Part shown: positions 54,135-63,062 of the stretch, piece by piece | Numbering within the stretch: the stretch's first letter is position 1 | Layout of the letters: every line of letters starts with the position of its first letter | Assembly: GCA_020073165.1 (NCBI GenBank) | Contig: JAIQFP010000013.1 | Location: 1-64,000, forward strand | Reading direction: 5' to 3' | Origin: Terriglobia bacterium | Lineage (GTDB): Bacteria > Acidobacteriota > Terriglobia > Terriglobales > Acidobacteriaceae | DNA: 64,000 bases | Made by a program: the position numbers and the translations under genes | Notes under the pieces: model-generated | What the model was told of the DNA's origin: nothing | The model's input: only the letters and a program-made list of their open reading frames with translations | Database searches by the model: none

Positions 54135-56108
54135 ATGGGTTTACGGTTCCGCGTGATCTGGATTGCAGTGTTCCTGGCGTTCGTGCCGGCGGTTGCGCTG
54201 GGAGCCAGAGTCAACGTTATCCTGATCACCCTGGACACCACTCGTGCCGACCGCATGGGGTTTCTGGGCTCGAAACGCGGGCTGACGCCTAACCTTGACC
54301 TGCTGGCGGCAAGCTCTCTGGTTTTCACCCGGGCTTATTCCCAGGTTCCGCTTACCACCCCATCTCATGCCACGATTCTGACAGGCACTTACCCGCAATT
54401 TCACCAGGTGGTGGACGCGGGCCTGCCGCTGGGAGAAAACCTGCCCTACGCGCCCCAGATATTTCGAGAGGCAGGATACAAGACCGCTGCCTTCGTGGGG
54501 TCGGTGATTCTTGATCCCAAGAACGGCGGCGCCCCTGGATTCGACCGGGGATTCGATCTGTACGATGCCGGCTTCCACTCGCGCGCACCCGGCGAGGACC
54601 GCTACCAAAGCTTGAGTCGCAGAGGAACTGAGGTCGTCGAGCGCGCCCTGGCCTGGATCAAGGACAACAACCACGCTCCGTTTTTTCTTTGGATTCATCT
54701 CTACGACCCGCACGCGCCGTACGAGCCGCCCGAACCGTTCGCGACCCGCTTTCGCGAGGCCGCGTACGACGGTGAGATTGCTTACTCCGATTTTGCCCTC
54801 GGCAAGCTCTTCGACCAGTTGCGGCAGGCAAAGCTCTACGACGAATCCGTCATTGCCTTCATGTCTGACCATGGCGAGGCCCTTGGCGAGCACGGTGAAC
54901 GCGGCCATGGGATTTTCCTCTACGACCCGACGATCCATGTGCCTCTGGTGATCAAGCTGCCGAAGCCGCCTTCCGCGGGCTCGCGAGTCGATACGCGAGT
55001 GGAATTGGTTGATGTGCTCCCCACCATCCTGGACGCCGTCGGCATTCCCACGCCGAAGGCGGTGCAAGGTCGTTCGCTTGTCCCGGTGTTCCGCCAGGCA
55101 TCGGATACAGCGAGGTCGAGAGAGTCGGCCGATCGGGCCGCATATTCTGAAAGCGATTATCCACAGCGGGCCTTCGGGTGGAGCCCCCTGCGCTCGCTGC
55201 GCACCGGAAAATTCCTGTTTGTGGATGCTCCCCGGCCGGAACTCTATGACCAATCCAGAGACCCCGCGGCCGATCACAACCTGGCTCCGACTGCATCTGC
55301 CGTTAGCGACACCCTCGCCGCTCAACTTGCCAGGTTCCGGGAGCAGACCAGCAGGGCCGCTACTGCGCCGCCAGCTAGACTTGATCCAGACCAGCAAGCC
55401 AAACTTCAGGCCCTGGGATACGCAGCTTCAGGCGGTAGCTCATCGGCATCGCAAGCGAAAGGGGCCGACCCGAAAGACAGAATCTCACTCGCGAATGAGA
55501 TGACCGAAGTGTATTTCGCAATGGAGGAGTTCCATAACCAGGAAGCCATTGATAAGGCCGAGGATGTGATTGCCAAGGACCCCACCATCGCCGGCGCCTA
55601 CGGAGCCCTGGGCGAAGCTTGGATGCACATGGGCAGATTCAAGGAAGCATTGCCCGCGTTGCGCAAAGCGGCCGAGCTACAGCCGGATTCTGCCTATGCC
55701 CGCTATCAATTGGGAACTGGGCTGATCGAAACTGGCGACATGGCATCGGCGGCAACAGAGTTGGAAAAGGCAAACGCCGTTTCGCCGCAGTCGCCCCAGG
55801 TCTTGTATGCGCTGGCGTTTGCGTATGTCCAAACCGACCGTGCAGCGCAGGCAAAGAAACTGCTCGAAACCGTCCGTGAACTCAAACCCAAATATTACGA
55901 CGCTGATCTCTTGCTCGGCTTCATCTTGCTCGAGGAAAAGAATCCGGCGGCCGCTCTTCCTGTCTTGAAAGAAGCGACGGAGCTCCAACCGAACTCCGTT
56001 CAGCCACACGATTATCTTGCTGACGTCTACTCTGCATTAGGAGACCAGCCATCGGCCGACCGGGAACGTGCCCTTGCCGCCAAGCTCAAAGAGTCCGGGA
56101 ATCCGTAA
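54135..56108 (+). CDS. Sulfatase-fold hydrolase fused to TPR repeats, exported
   Basis: The 657-residue product begins with a signal peptide (VFLAFVPAVALGA). The sulfatase-fold domain (about residues 25-400) has VILITLDTTRADRMGFLG, then LTTPSHATILTG at the nucleophile position and AFMSDHGEALGEHG. Here the order is Thr-x-Pro-Ser-His, so like the operon at 38295-45129 it lacks the formylglycine motif. From about residue 450, repeats such as AEDVIAKDPTIAGAYGALGEAWMHMGRFKEALPALRKAA are tetratricopeptide units, probably for protein contacts. It is a single gene. Confidence 0.88.
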   Translation: MGLRFRVIWIAVFLAFVPAVALGARVNVILITLDTTRADRMGFLGSKRGLTPNLDLLAASSLVFTRAYSQVPLTTPSHATILTGTYPQFHQVVDAGLPLGENLPYAPQIFREAGYKTAAFVGSVILDPKNGGAPGFDRGFDLYDAGFHSRAPGEDRYQSLSRRGTEVVERALAWIKDNNHAPFFLWIHLYDPHAPYEPPEPFATRFREAAYDGEIAYSDFALGKLFDQLRQAKLYDESVIAFMSDHGEALGEHGERGHGIFLYDPTIHVPLVIKLPKPPSAGSRVDTRVELVDVLPTILDAVGIPTPKAVQGRSLVPVFRQASDTARSRESADRAAYSESDYPQRAFGWSPLRSLRTGKFLFVDAPRPELYDQSRDPAADHNLAPTASAVSDTLAAQLARFREQTSRAATAPPARLDPDQQAKLQALGYAASGGSSSASQAKGADPKDRISLANEMTEVYFAMEEFHNQEAIDKAEDVIAKDPTIAGAYGALGEAWMHMGRFKEALPALRKAAELQPDSAYARYQLGTGLIETGDMASAATELEKANAVSPQSPQVLYALAFAYVQTDRAAQAKKLLETVRELKPKYYDADLLLGFILLEEKNPAAALPVLKEATELQPNSVQPHDYLADVYSALGDQPSADRERALAAKLKESGNP

Positions 56109-56199
56109 AATGCGCACGGTGTTGCGTCGGGAGCCGGCGGACGATTGTCTTCCGTCGCGCGGGTGGCGTTGCTGAGCTTCCCGTTTCCGCGTCTGGTCC

Positions 56200-57768
56200 T
56201 TATTGCGGCATCGGGCTGGACGTGCCTTGGGCCTGGTTCTCGGCGCGGGCCCCAATGGCATCGCCCGAGAGCACGATCTCGACGCGGCGGTTTTGTTGCC
56301 GCCCTTCCGGAGTGTCGTTGGAGGCGACCGGGTCACTCTCGCCCAGGCCGCGGGACACGATCGCATCGCCCGTAATCCCCTGTTGCACCAGATAATCGCG
56401 CACCGCCTCGGCACGGCGTTCGGAGAGCGACTGGTTGTATTCGTCGCTGCCGATGCTGTCGGTATGGCCTTCCACTTCCAGGTGCAAGCCGGGATAGGCC
56501 AGAACAATGCCCGAGACTTTGGCCAGCCGCTCGCGCGCGCCGGGCAGCAGTTCGAAGCTGCCGCTCTTGAACAGCACGTCCGACATGTTGGCGATCAAAC
56601 CCCGCGCTGTGTCCCGGGTCGCCAGAATGGTGTTGAGCTGCTGCAAGAGCCGGGCGCGCAGGTCCTGCTTTTCCTTTTCCGCCTGCTGGCGCAGGTTCTC
56701 CGACTCCTGTGCCGCGCGTCGCGCTTTTTCGGTCTCTGCCGCAAGGGCTTGCTGTTGGGCTAGAGCCTCGGCTTTTGCTTTTTCCGCTTCTTCTCGTTGC
56801 CGAGCTGCTTCCTGGGCCGCTTGCTCCGCTTCCTGCTTCATGCGCTCGGCTTCGGCGCGGGCCGCTTCGGCTTCAGCTCGTCTCCTGGCCTCGGTTTCAG
56901 CGTCGGCACGGGCTCTCGCTTCCCGGGCAGCGGCCTCAGCCTGAGCTTCTTCTTCGGCCTTCTGCTTCACCGCCATCACGCGGGCCTCCTCGGCGGTTTC
57001 GGTAGCTTCCTTGGCCGCGGCCTCGATAGCAGGACGAGTCTGGTGTTGCCGGTAGGCGTCTTCGGCCCGGCTCAGTTGTTGATCGGCCTTTGCCAGGATG
57101 GATGAGGCGTACTTGTCCCCGGCGGCGATGTGCGCAATGCGTAGGGCGTTGCGCGCCTCGAACAACTGTACGGGGGTCCTGTAGTCAATCCCGAAGATAG
57201 CACCTTGGATCGGGGTGTTCGTCGAGGAGTAGGTCCCTCGCCGCAGCAGGCCGTACGTGGCGTCAATCGTCTCTGCCCCCATTCCCGCCTGCACCTGGTT
57301 CTCCAGCACCACGATGTTTCCCGGCTGCGTCACTGCGAAATAGGGCTCGGCGGTGACGATCATGCCGAACGTCTGCAGTCCGGTAAAGGCTTTAACCCGG
57401 CCCTTGCCCTGCTCCAGCACCACTTCTCCTAGGTTTACGGCGCGGCCCTGCGGGGAGACCGCCCAGAGCACATAGGTCAGGTACTCCAGACCAAACTTGG
57501 TGGCGTCTTCCATGCCCTCGAACTTGGCTTCGATCTGGATGTTGGTCTTCTTGCCTTCGACCTTGGCCTCGCCTGAAGCCTGCGACAGCAGTTCGGTTCC
57601 GCGAAAAGCGGTCTTAACACTGCCTCCGTCCAACCGGTAATGAACGGCTTTGGTGGTGCGCGACACGCTGTCTGTTTTCGCTGCAGCAGGCTGGGTTTGT
57701 GCGGCCGACACAGCGGCCGCGGCACACAGGAGAATCGCAGCAACCAGATTTTTCACGGAGATGCCCAA
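56200..57768 (-). CDS. Exported OmpA-family protein with long Ala/Glu/Arg-rich coiled coil
   Basis: The 522-residue product has a signal peptide (LVAAILLCAAAAVSAAQ) and a beta-rich N-terminal domain (about 40-195) with GIDYRTPVQLFEARNALRIA. A coiled coil of about 150 residues, made of Glu, Ala and Arg, follows (residues 225-380). The C-terminal OmpA-like peptidoglycan-binding domain (about 395-500) includes DVLFKSGSFELLPGARERL, LEVEGHTDSIGSDEYNQSLSERRAEAV and NRRVEIVL. It probably links peptidoglycan to an envelope complex. No Pal or Tol genes are near. It is upstream of the HD-GYP gene by transcription order only loosely (142 bases apart). Confidence 0.88.
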   Translation of the reverse strand: MGISVKNLVAAILLCAAAAVSAAQTQPAAAKTDSVSRTTKAVHYRLDGGSVKTAFRGTELLSQASGEAKVEGKKTNIQIEAKFEGMEDATKFGLEYLTYVLWAVSPQGRAVNLGEVVLEQGKGRVKAFTGLQTFGMIVTAEPYFAVTQPGNIVVLENQVQAGMGAETIDATYGLLRRGTYSSTNTPIQGAIFGIDYRTPVQLFEARNALRIAHIAAGDKYASSILAKADQQLSRAEDAYRQHQTRPAIEAAAKEATETAEEARVMAVKQKAEEEAQAEAAAREARARADAETEARRRAEAEAARAEAERMKQEAEQAAQEAARQREEAEKAKAEALAQQQALAAETEKARRAAQESENLRQQAEKEKQDLRARLLQQLNTILATRDTARGLIANMSDVLFKSGSFELLPGARERLAKVSGIVLAYPGLHLEVEGHTDSIGSDEYNQSLSERRAEAVRDYLVQQGITGDAIVSRGLGESDPVASNDTPEGRQQNRRVEIVLSGDAIGARAENQAQGTSSPMPQ

Positions 57769-57910
57769 TCTGGGGGAGCTTCTAAGAGCGGTCTAATCTA
57801 CTGAGTATCTTCCTTCAGCCAGCCCAGAATGAAAAGGACGGGCAGTACAGGGTGGCGAGTAGTACTTTCGTCACGCCTCTGACGCCGGGAACTCAACCCC
57901 GCAGGATGAC

Positions 57911-60388
57911 TCAATTCCCTGCCTGTGTAGCCTTGGCCAAGCGAGAATGCTTGAGCTTGTACATCCGCTGGTCGGCCGCTGCCAGCAATTTTTCGGCGCT
58001 GTCGCCGTCCGCGGGAGAGAAGGCATGGCCTACGCTGAGGGAGACCGTTCCATCGCCGCAAACTGCTCTTCCTGCCTGGGCCAGCGTGCCACGCAGGCGT
58101 TCCGCTATTTCGGTAGCGGATTGCTCTCGCAGGCCCGGCACCACTACCACAAACTCATCGCCGCCCATGCGTGATAGGTAATCGTGCTCCCGGGAGGACT
58201 TTTTCACACCCTCGGCAAACACTTGCAGCAGCTTGTCACCTTTGAGGTGACCCCACCGGGCATTGACCTGTTTGAACCCGTCGACGTCGGCAACAAAGAC
58301 CGCCAGCGGCAGGCCGGAGCGATCGCATCGAACAATTTCCCGCTCCAGGTGCAGAAAAAGCGACCTTGCGTTGGGCAGGCCGGTGAGAGAGTCGGTTGTC
58401 GCTGAATCTTCGGAGACCTGTTGCTTCCGGGCATTCTCGATGGTCAAGCCCAGTTTCGCACCAATCGCCAGCAGAATTCGCAGATGGTCTTTCGTGAATC
58501 CATCTTGCTGCGCGCGATAGAGCGCGAGCACCGCCACCATTCCCGAAATCCCTTCCAGCGGCACGGCCAGGGCCGAGCACAGCGTGCTGTACTTCGTGGG
58601 GTCGTTGAGATAGCCCGGCTCCACCGATGGGTTGCCATTCAGGATGGGCTTGTTGTTTTGCGCGACCCAGCCCGACAATCCTTCTCCGATGGGAATCTTC
58701 AAGGATGAAAACAGACGGAAGTTGTCCCCGTTCACATACTCCGGAACCAGCAGATTGTCTTGCTTGAGATAGACCGCCATCGAGTCATGCGGCACCAGAC
58801 GCTTTAACCTTGTCGAGAGCATCGAGAGCGTGTCCCCTAGGCTGAAGGAAATGCCCACCTCCTGGCTCAACTCGAACAGCACTTGCGATTCTTGCCGGGC
58901 GGCTGCGATTTGCTCAAGGTAATCGAAACCAGAGTTCTGGTCCTCGACCACTGGGACTGCCGACTCCGCGAACCCCGCTGCCGGGGCTAATCCGCGCTCG
59001 ACCTTTACGTCTTTCGACAGCGTGGCCGGCTTCTTCGCCGGCGTCTGATGGGCCAGGCGTTCCAGTTCGGTGTAGCGGCGTTGCAAGATCTCCACCACCC
59101 GCGGGTCGAAGCTCTTGCCAGCCTCCTCCGCAACCCTCGCCATCGCCTCGTCGAGGGGCAGGCCCCGGCGATACTGCCGGTCCGAAGCCAGCGCATCCAG
59201 GCAATCCACTGCCGCCAGGATTCGCGCTCCCACCGGGATGGCCTCGCCTTGCAGCCCATTCGGGTAACCGCTGCCGTCCCACTTCTCGTGATGCGCGCGA
59301 ACGATAGGCACGACCGGATACGGAAATTCCACCTGCTCCAGAATCTCTGCCCCGATGATGGGATGAATCTTCATCTTTTCAAATTCTTCCGGAGTCAGCT
59401 TGCCAGGCTTGGAAATGATGTGTTCCGGAACTGCCAGCTTGCCGATGTCGTGCAGTACCGAAGCGGCGCGCAGCGCCTCAGTTTCGTCCTCGTTCAAACC
59501 CAGGTCCTTGGCCAGCTCCATGGCGTAGATGCGCACCCGCTGCAGATGGTCGTGCGTGGTGTGATCTTTGGCTTCGATGGCGAGCGCGAGCGACTCAATG
59601 GTCCGCAGATGCAGATTCGATACTTGCTCGACGTGCCGCTTTTCGTCTTCCAGCTTGCCCACGTAGAGGCGATACGAGCGGTAAATGAGATACACCGGCG
59701 GCAGGACCAGCAGAGACGACTGCCAGCCAATGTGCCGGTTCAAGAAGCTCACCAGGCCGACGATGGCGGCGCCCACCAGGTAGTAAGAGAACGACCACAA
59801 ATAGTATTCCGACCACACCCTCAAGAACGGCTTTCCCTCGGTCAACCGGATAATCATCGACATCACGAGGGTATTGAAGGCGAAGTAGGCGATGGCCACC
59901 GCCAGCAACGCGAGTGGTTCCTCGGCGTGAGGAATGCGACTTGTAGCCAGCCGGTACACGCCAAAAGCCACAGCCGTTCCGACGGGTATTTGCGAAAGGT
60001 TGAACAAGACGTGGATTGGCTTGGGATGGGACCGCCAGTAGCTCTGCACCAGAACCGCCGCAAACCCAATGACCAGCGTCTCCCCGAAGCTCAACTCCAG
60101 CACACCCAGCATGATGAACAGGAAGTTCACCGACATGTTGCCGCGGATGCCCGGCAGCTTTATTTTTAGAGAGGATGCCAGCAGCGCGACCGCGAGGTAA
60201 CAGACGAACTTGATGGGGTCGCTCGATCGCCAGTGCAGCGTCGCGAATATAAAGCAGCCCAGCGCTAAGAACGCCAGCGCCGCGGTAAGCAGCTTCGCGC
60301 CCGATTGCGACACTTTGAGCGACATTCCAAGATTCTTGCTGAAGTATTGGCAAATGTCCGGCACAAACCGAGCGTGTGTCGTTACCAT
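57911..60388 (-). CDS. Membrane HD-GYP / GAF / GGDEF signalling protein
   Basis: The 825-residue protein has seven or so N-terminal membrane helices (residues 30-235). The HD-GYP phosphodiesterase domain follows (SVLHDIGKLAVPEHI and HHEKWDGSGYPNGLQGEAIPVGARILA), then a GAF-like sensor domain (about 500-650) and a C-terminal GGDEF domain (DSLTGLPNARSLF and SRMGGDEFVVVVPGL). The HD-GYP has the metal residues HD and the GYP-loop equivalent GSGYP. GGDEF is intact, so both synthesis and breakdown of cyclic dinucleotides are possible in one chain. No clear ribosome site is seen, so the start is uncertain; an ATG at 60325 is the alternative. Confidence 0.92.
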   Translation of the reverse strand: MVTTHARFVPDICQYFSKNLGMSLKVSQSGAKLLTAALAFLALGCFIFATLHWRSSDPIKFVCYLAVALLASSLKIKLPGIRGNMSVNFLFIMLGVLELSFGETLVIGFAAVLVQSYWRSHPKPIHVLFNLSQIPVGTAVAFGVYRLATSRIPHAEEPLALLAVAIAYFAFNTLVMSMIIRLTEGKPFLRVWSEYYLWSFSYYLVGAAIVGLVSFLNRHIGWQSSLLVLPPVYLIYRSYRLYVGKLEDEKRHVEQVSNLHLRTIESLALAIEAKDHTTHDHLQRVRIYAMELAKDLGLNEDETEALRAASVLHDIGKLAVPEHIISKPGKLTPEEFEKMKIHPIIGAEILEQVEFPYPVVPIVRAHHEKWDGSGYPNGLQGEAIPVGARILAAVDCLDALASDRQYRRGLPLDEAMARVAEEAGKSFDPRVVEILQRRYTELERLAHQTPAKKPATLSKDVKVERGLAPAAGFAESAVPVVEDQNSGFDYLEQIAAARQESQVLFELSQEVGISFSLGDTLSMLSTRLKRLVPHDSMAVYLKQDNLLVPEYVNGDNFRLFSSLKIPIGEGLSGWVAQNNKPILNGNPSVEPGYLNDPTKYSTLCSALAVPLEGISGMVAVLALYRAQQDGFTKDHLRILLAIGAKLGLTIENARKQQVSEDSATTDSLTGLPNARSLFLHLEREIVRCDRSGLPLAVFVADVDGFKQVNARWGHLKGDKLLQVFAEGVKKSSREHDYLSRMGGDEFVVVVPGLREQSATEIAERLRGTLAQAGRAVCGDGTVSLSVGHAFSPADGDSAEKLLAAADQRMYKLKHSRLAKATQAGN

Positions 60389-60685
60389 CGTGCCCTTGCT
60401 TTAACTCCATGGAGGACCAGCGGGTTCCGGAGCCAGACGCCTGGCCAGAATTACCGAAGTAATGCCAACCTCGCGCTCCTCTCGTCGAGCCGGACGGACG
60501 GGTTGTCAACTTCCAAGACCGCTTGGCTGGACAATCTGTCCTCGACACGGTGGTAACTACCCATATCTGCCTGATTTTGAAAGACAAACCTCTCGTTCGC
60601 TTCGGCAAGCTGAGTGCACTACTCCCTGTGCAACCTCCCCTCGGCGACGGCGCGGCCGTAGGCGTGCCTTTGGAGGACTCCCCGT
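60389..60685. other. Divergent intergenic region
   Basis: No gene is visible between the HD-GYP gene (minus) and the subtilase gene (plus). A short palindrome, GGACA-ATC-TGTCC (60529-60541), lies near its middle. No riboswitch fold was recognised by eye. Confidence 0.4.
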
Positions 60686-62362
60686 ATGAAGAAGCTCTTG
60701 CTCGTTCTGTTGCTGGTCACAGCGGTCCTGGCTCACGCCGACAATTCCAGGCTCTCGCCTGACGTGCGAGCCAGTACCGCGTCTCACGCGCGCGTCGTGG
60801 TCCAGTACAACAGTGCGCCTGGGCCGCTTGATCTGCAGCTGATCTTGAAATTGGCGGGGTCCATCCTGGGCCAGTTGCCGCTGGTCAACGGGCTGGTCGC
60901 GGACCTCCCGCTCTCGAATCTGCCTTTGTTGTCGAACCAGGCCAATGTCAGGTACATCAGCCTCGATCGCTCCCTGTCCCCCACCTTGAGCAACGCAGCG
61001 CCCGCAGTGAACGCGCCCGTGGCATGGCAATCCGGTTACACCGGGGCCGGCGTTGGCGTTGCCGTGATCGACAGCGGGATCAGCAGTCATCCCGACCTCA
61101 AAGGTGGGTTCCTCGGGCTCTCCCGCGTGGTCTACAACCAGAGCTTTGTTTCCGGCACATTGAGTGCTGCCGACCAATATGGACACGGCACCCACATTGC
61201 CGGGCTGATTGCCGGGAACGGCGCCAGTTCCACCGGAACGAAGTACTCAAAAACCTTTGAGGGCATTGCCCCTGACGCAAGACTGATCAATCTTCGCGTG
61301 CTCGATGCCAACGGCGCCGGGACGGACAGCGCTGTGATCTCGGCTATTTCCCAAGCCATTCTGCTCAAGCCGCTGTTCAATATCCGTGTCATCAATTTGT
61401 CGGTCGGCCGGCCGGTGTATGAGAGCTATACGCTCGATCCGGTTTGCCAGGCGGTGGAAGCCGCTTGGAAGAGCGGGATCGTCGTGGTGGTGGCCGCCGG
61501 AAATAACGGACACTTTGCGGGGACCGACGGATACGCCACCATCACCGCGCCGGGCAATGATCCTTATGTGATTACCGTCGGAGCCATGAAGCCGATGGGA
61601 ACACCCACGCGCGCCGACGATCTGATCGCCAGCTATAGCTCGAAGGGTCCCACCGTCGTGGACCACGTCGTGAAGCCCGACGTCGTGGCGCCGGGAAATC
61701 TGTTGGTGTCACTGGAAGCGCCCGGGACGTTGTACAACGCATATCCTGGTAACCGAGTGCCCTATAGCTACTACGTCGTGGGAGGCAGCAGCGCACCTTC
61801 TTCTACCTACTTCACCCTGAGCGGAACCAGTATGGCGGCTGGTGTGGTGAGTGGACTGGTCGCCGACCTGCTCCAGGCCAGCCCCCGGCTCAGCCCCGAC
61901 CAGGTCAAAGCTCGCCTGATGAAGACAGCGTGGAAAACCTTCCCCACCTACAGCAGCGTAACTGATCCCGCCACGGGCATTACCTACACCTCGCAATACG
62001 ATGTGTTCACCGTTGGCGCCGGATACGTGGACCTGCAGGCCGCGCTCCAGGATTCTGCTCTGCCCAGCGGAACGGCAATGTCTCCGACCGCTTACTACGA
62101 CGTGCAGTCGGGCAACGTTTTCATGGCATTCGATCCTTCTTCCACCTGGGGCGATTCCGCCATGTGGGGGGATTCGGCAATTTGGGGAACATCCCGCATT
62201 CAATCGAATTCCGCCATGTGGGGCGACAGTGCCATGTGGGGCGAGGTCGCTAATACTGGATTTGCCACGATTTGGTCCGACAGCGCCATGTGGGGCGACA
62301 GTGCCATGTGGGGGGATAGCGCCATGTGGGGCGACAGCGCCATCAACGGAGAGAGCCACTGA
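60686..62362 (+). CDS. Exported subtilisin-like serine protease (S8) with C-terminal WGDSA repeats
   Basis: TTTGGAGGA precedes the ATG. A signal peptide (LLVLLLVTAVLAHA) is followed by a short propeptide-like region. The S8 catalytic domain has the triad: Asp in VAVIDSGISSHPDLKG, His in GHGTHIAGLIAGNG and Ser in TLSGTSMAAGVVSGLVADL. The C-terminal 72 residues contain WGDSA-type repeats ending with INGESH. Such tails are common in acidobacterial exported proteases. They could act as surface-binding or self-assembly modules. Length is 558 residues. Confidence 0.92.
   Translation: MKKLLLVLLLVTAVLAHADNSRLSPDVRASTASHARVVVQYNSAPGPLDLQLILKLAGSILGQLPLVNGLVADLPLSNLPLLSNQANVRYISLDRSLSPTLSNAAPAVNAPVAWQSGYTGAGVGVAVIDSGISSHPDLKGGFLGLSRVVYNQSFVSGTLSAADQYGHGTHIAGLIAGNGASSTGTKYSKTFEGIAPDARLINLRVLDANGAGTDSAVISAISQAILLKPLFNIRVINLSVGRPVYESYTLDPVCQAVEAAWKSGIVVVVAAGNNGHFAGTDGYATITAPGNDPYVITVGAMKPMGTPTRADDLIASYSSKGPTVVDHVVKPDVVAPGNLLVSLEAPGTLYNAYPGNRVPYSYYVVGGSSAPSSTYFTLSGTSMAAGVVSGLVADLLQASPRLSPDQVKARLMKTAWKTFPTYSSVTDPATGITYTSQYDVFTVGAGYVDLQAALQDSALPSGTAMSPTAYYDVQSGNVFMAFDPSSTWGDSAMWGDSAIWGTSRIQSNSAMWGDSAMWGEVANTGFATIWSDSAMWGDSAMWGDSAMWGDSAINGESH
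62147..62344 (+). repeat. Coding tandem repeat encoding WGDSA units
   Basis: Units of the form Trp-Gly-Asp-Ser-Ala-Met/Ile recur from residue 488 of the subtilase. The first pair is followed by degenerate units (WGTSRIQSNS, WGEVANTGFAT, WSDSAM), then four nearly identical WGDSAM units in a row. DNA copies of the last units are almost exact, so the array can probably expand or contract. Confidence 0.8.
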
Positions 62363-62478
62363 CCGGCGGCGGGGTTCCCCGCCGCTGCTGCATTCACTCG
62401 CGCCAGGGATTTTCCCAACTTCGAAGTGTGCATTCTCCGGGTCCCCTGTTCTTATCACGTATAATCGCCGCTAATTCC

Positions 62479-63056
62479 ATGGCACTCCCTGGCGGCACTC
62501 GGTTGGGGCCGTACGAAATTGTCGCACCAGCTGGGGCCGGTGGTATGGGCGAGGGTTACCGCTCCCGTGACACCTGCCTCGATCGCACGGTCGCCATCAA
62601 GATCCTGCCCACGTATCTTTCGGAGAAGCCCGAGTCCAACAAGCGCTTCGAGGCCACAGACTTTAACAATAGCCTAGGGCAGTTCTCGCGAGACGGACGG
62701 TGGGTGGCCTACGTTTCGAGCCAATCCGGACGGAATGAAATCTATGCGGTGGCCTTCCCCAATCCGGCGGCGCGTCTCCAGATTTCCTCTGGCGGCGGAG
62801 ACAACCCGCAGTGGCGCGGAGACGGCAAGGAACTGTTCTACACCGATCCCGACAGCAGGATCGTGCCGTGGACATCACCTTGCGTGGCGATACGTTGGAA
62901 ATCGGAACGCCTCATGCCCTGTGGCAGCCACGCCTGATCGCAGTCAATCCTCCCTATGCTGCGACTGCCGATGGTAAGCGTTTTCTGGCGAACGAACAGC
63001 CGTTGCAGAGTGCTTCCCAACTAACCGTTGTCTGCAAGCCGATCTCAAGAAATAGC
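62479..63056 (+). pseudogene. Relic of a PknB-like serine/threonine kinase with C-terminal WD40/TolB-like domain
   Basis: The start (MALPGGTRLGPYEIVAPAG) has the N-terminal lobe of a kinase: a glycine loop (AGAGGMGEGYRSRD, with Gly where family members have Val) and the Lys in RTVAIKILP. After SNKRFE, at about 62650, the sequence jumps to the distant C-terminal PD40-type domain (LGQFSRDGRWVAYVSSQSGR and WRGDGKELFYTDPD). The rest of the kinase is missing. A frameshift near 62860 then moves the frame on to DITLRGDTLEIGTPHALWQ and FLANEQPLQSASQLTVV. Both lesions make a product unlikely. The remnant ends just before the VWA gene. Confidence 0.75.
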
Positions 63057-63062
63057 ATTTCG

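Noticed and set aside
62147-62344. CRISPR-like array
   Set aside because: The repeats are short, in frame and part of the subtilase reading frame; there are no unique spacers.
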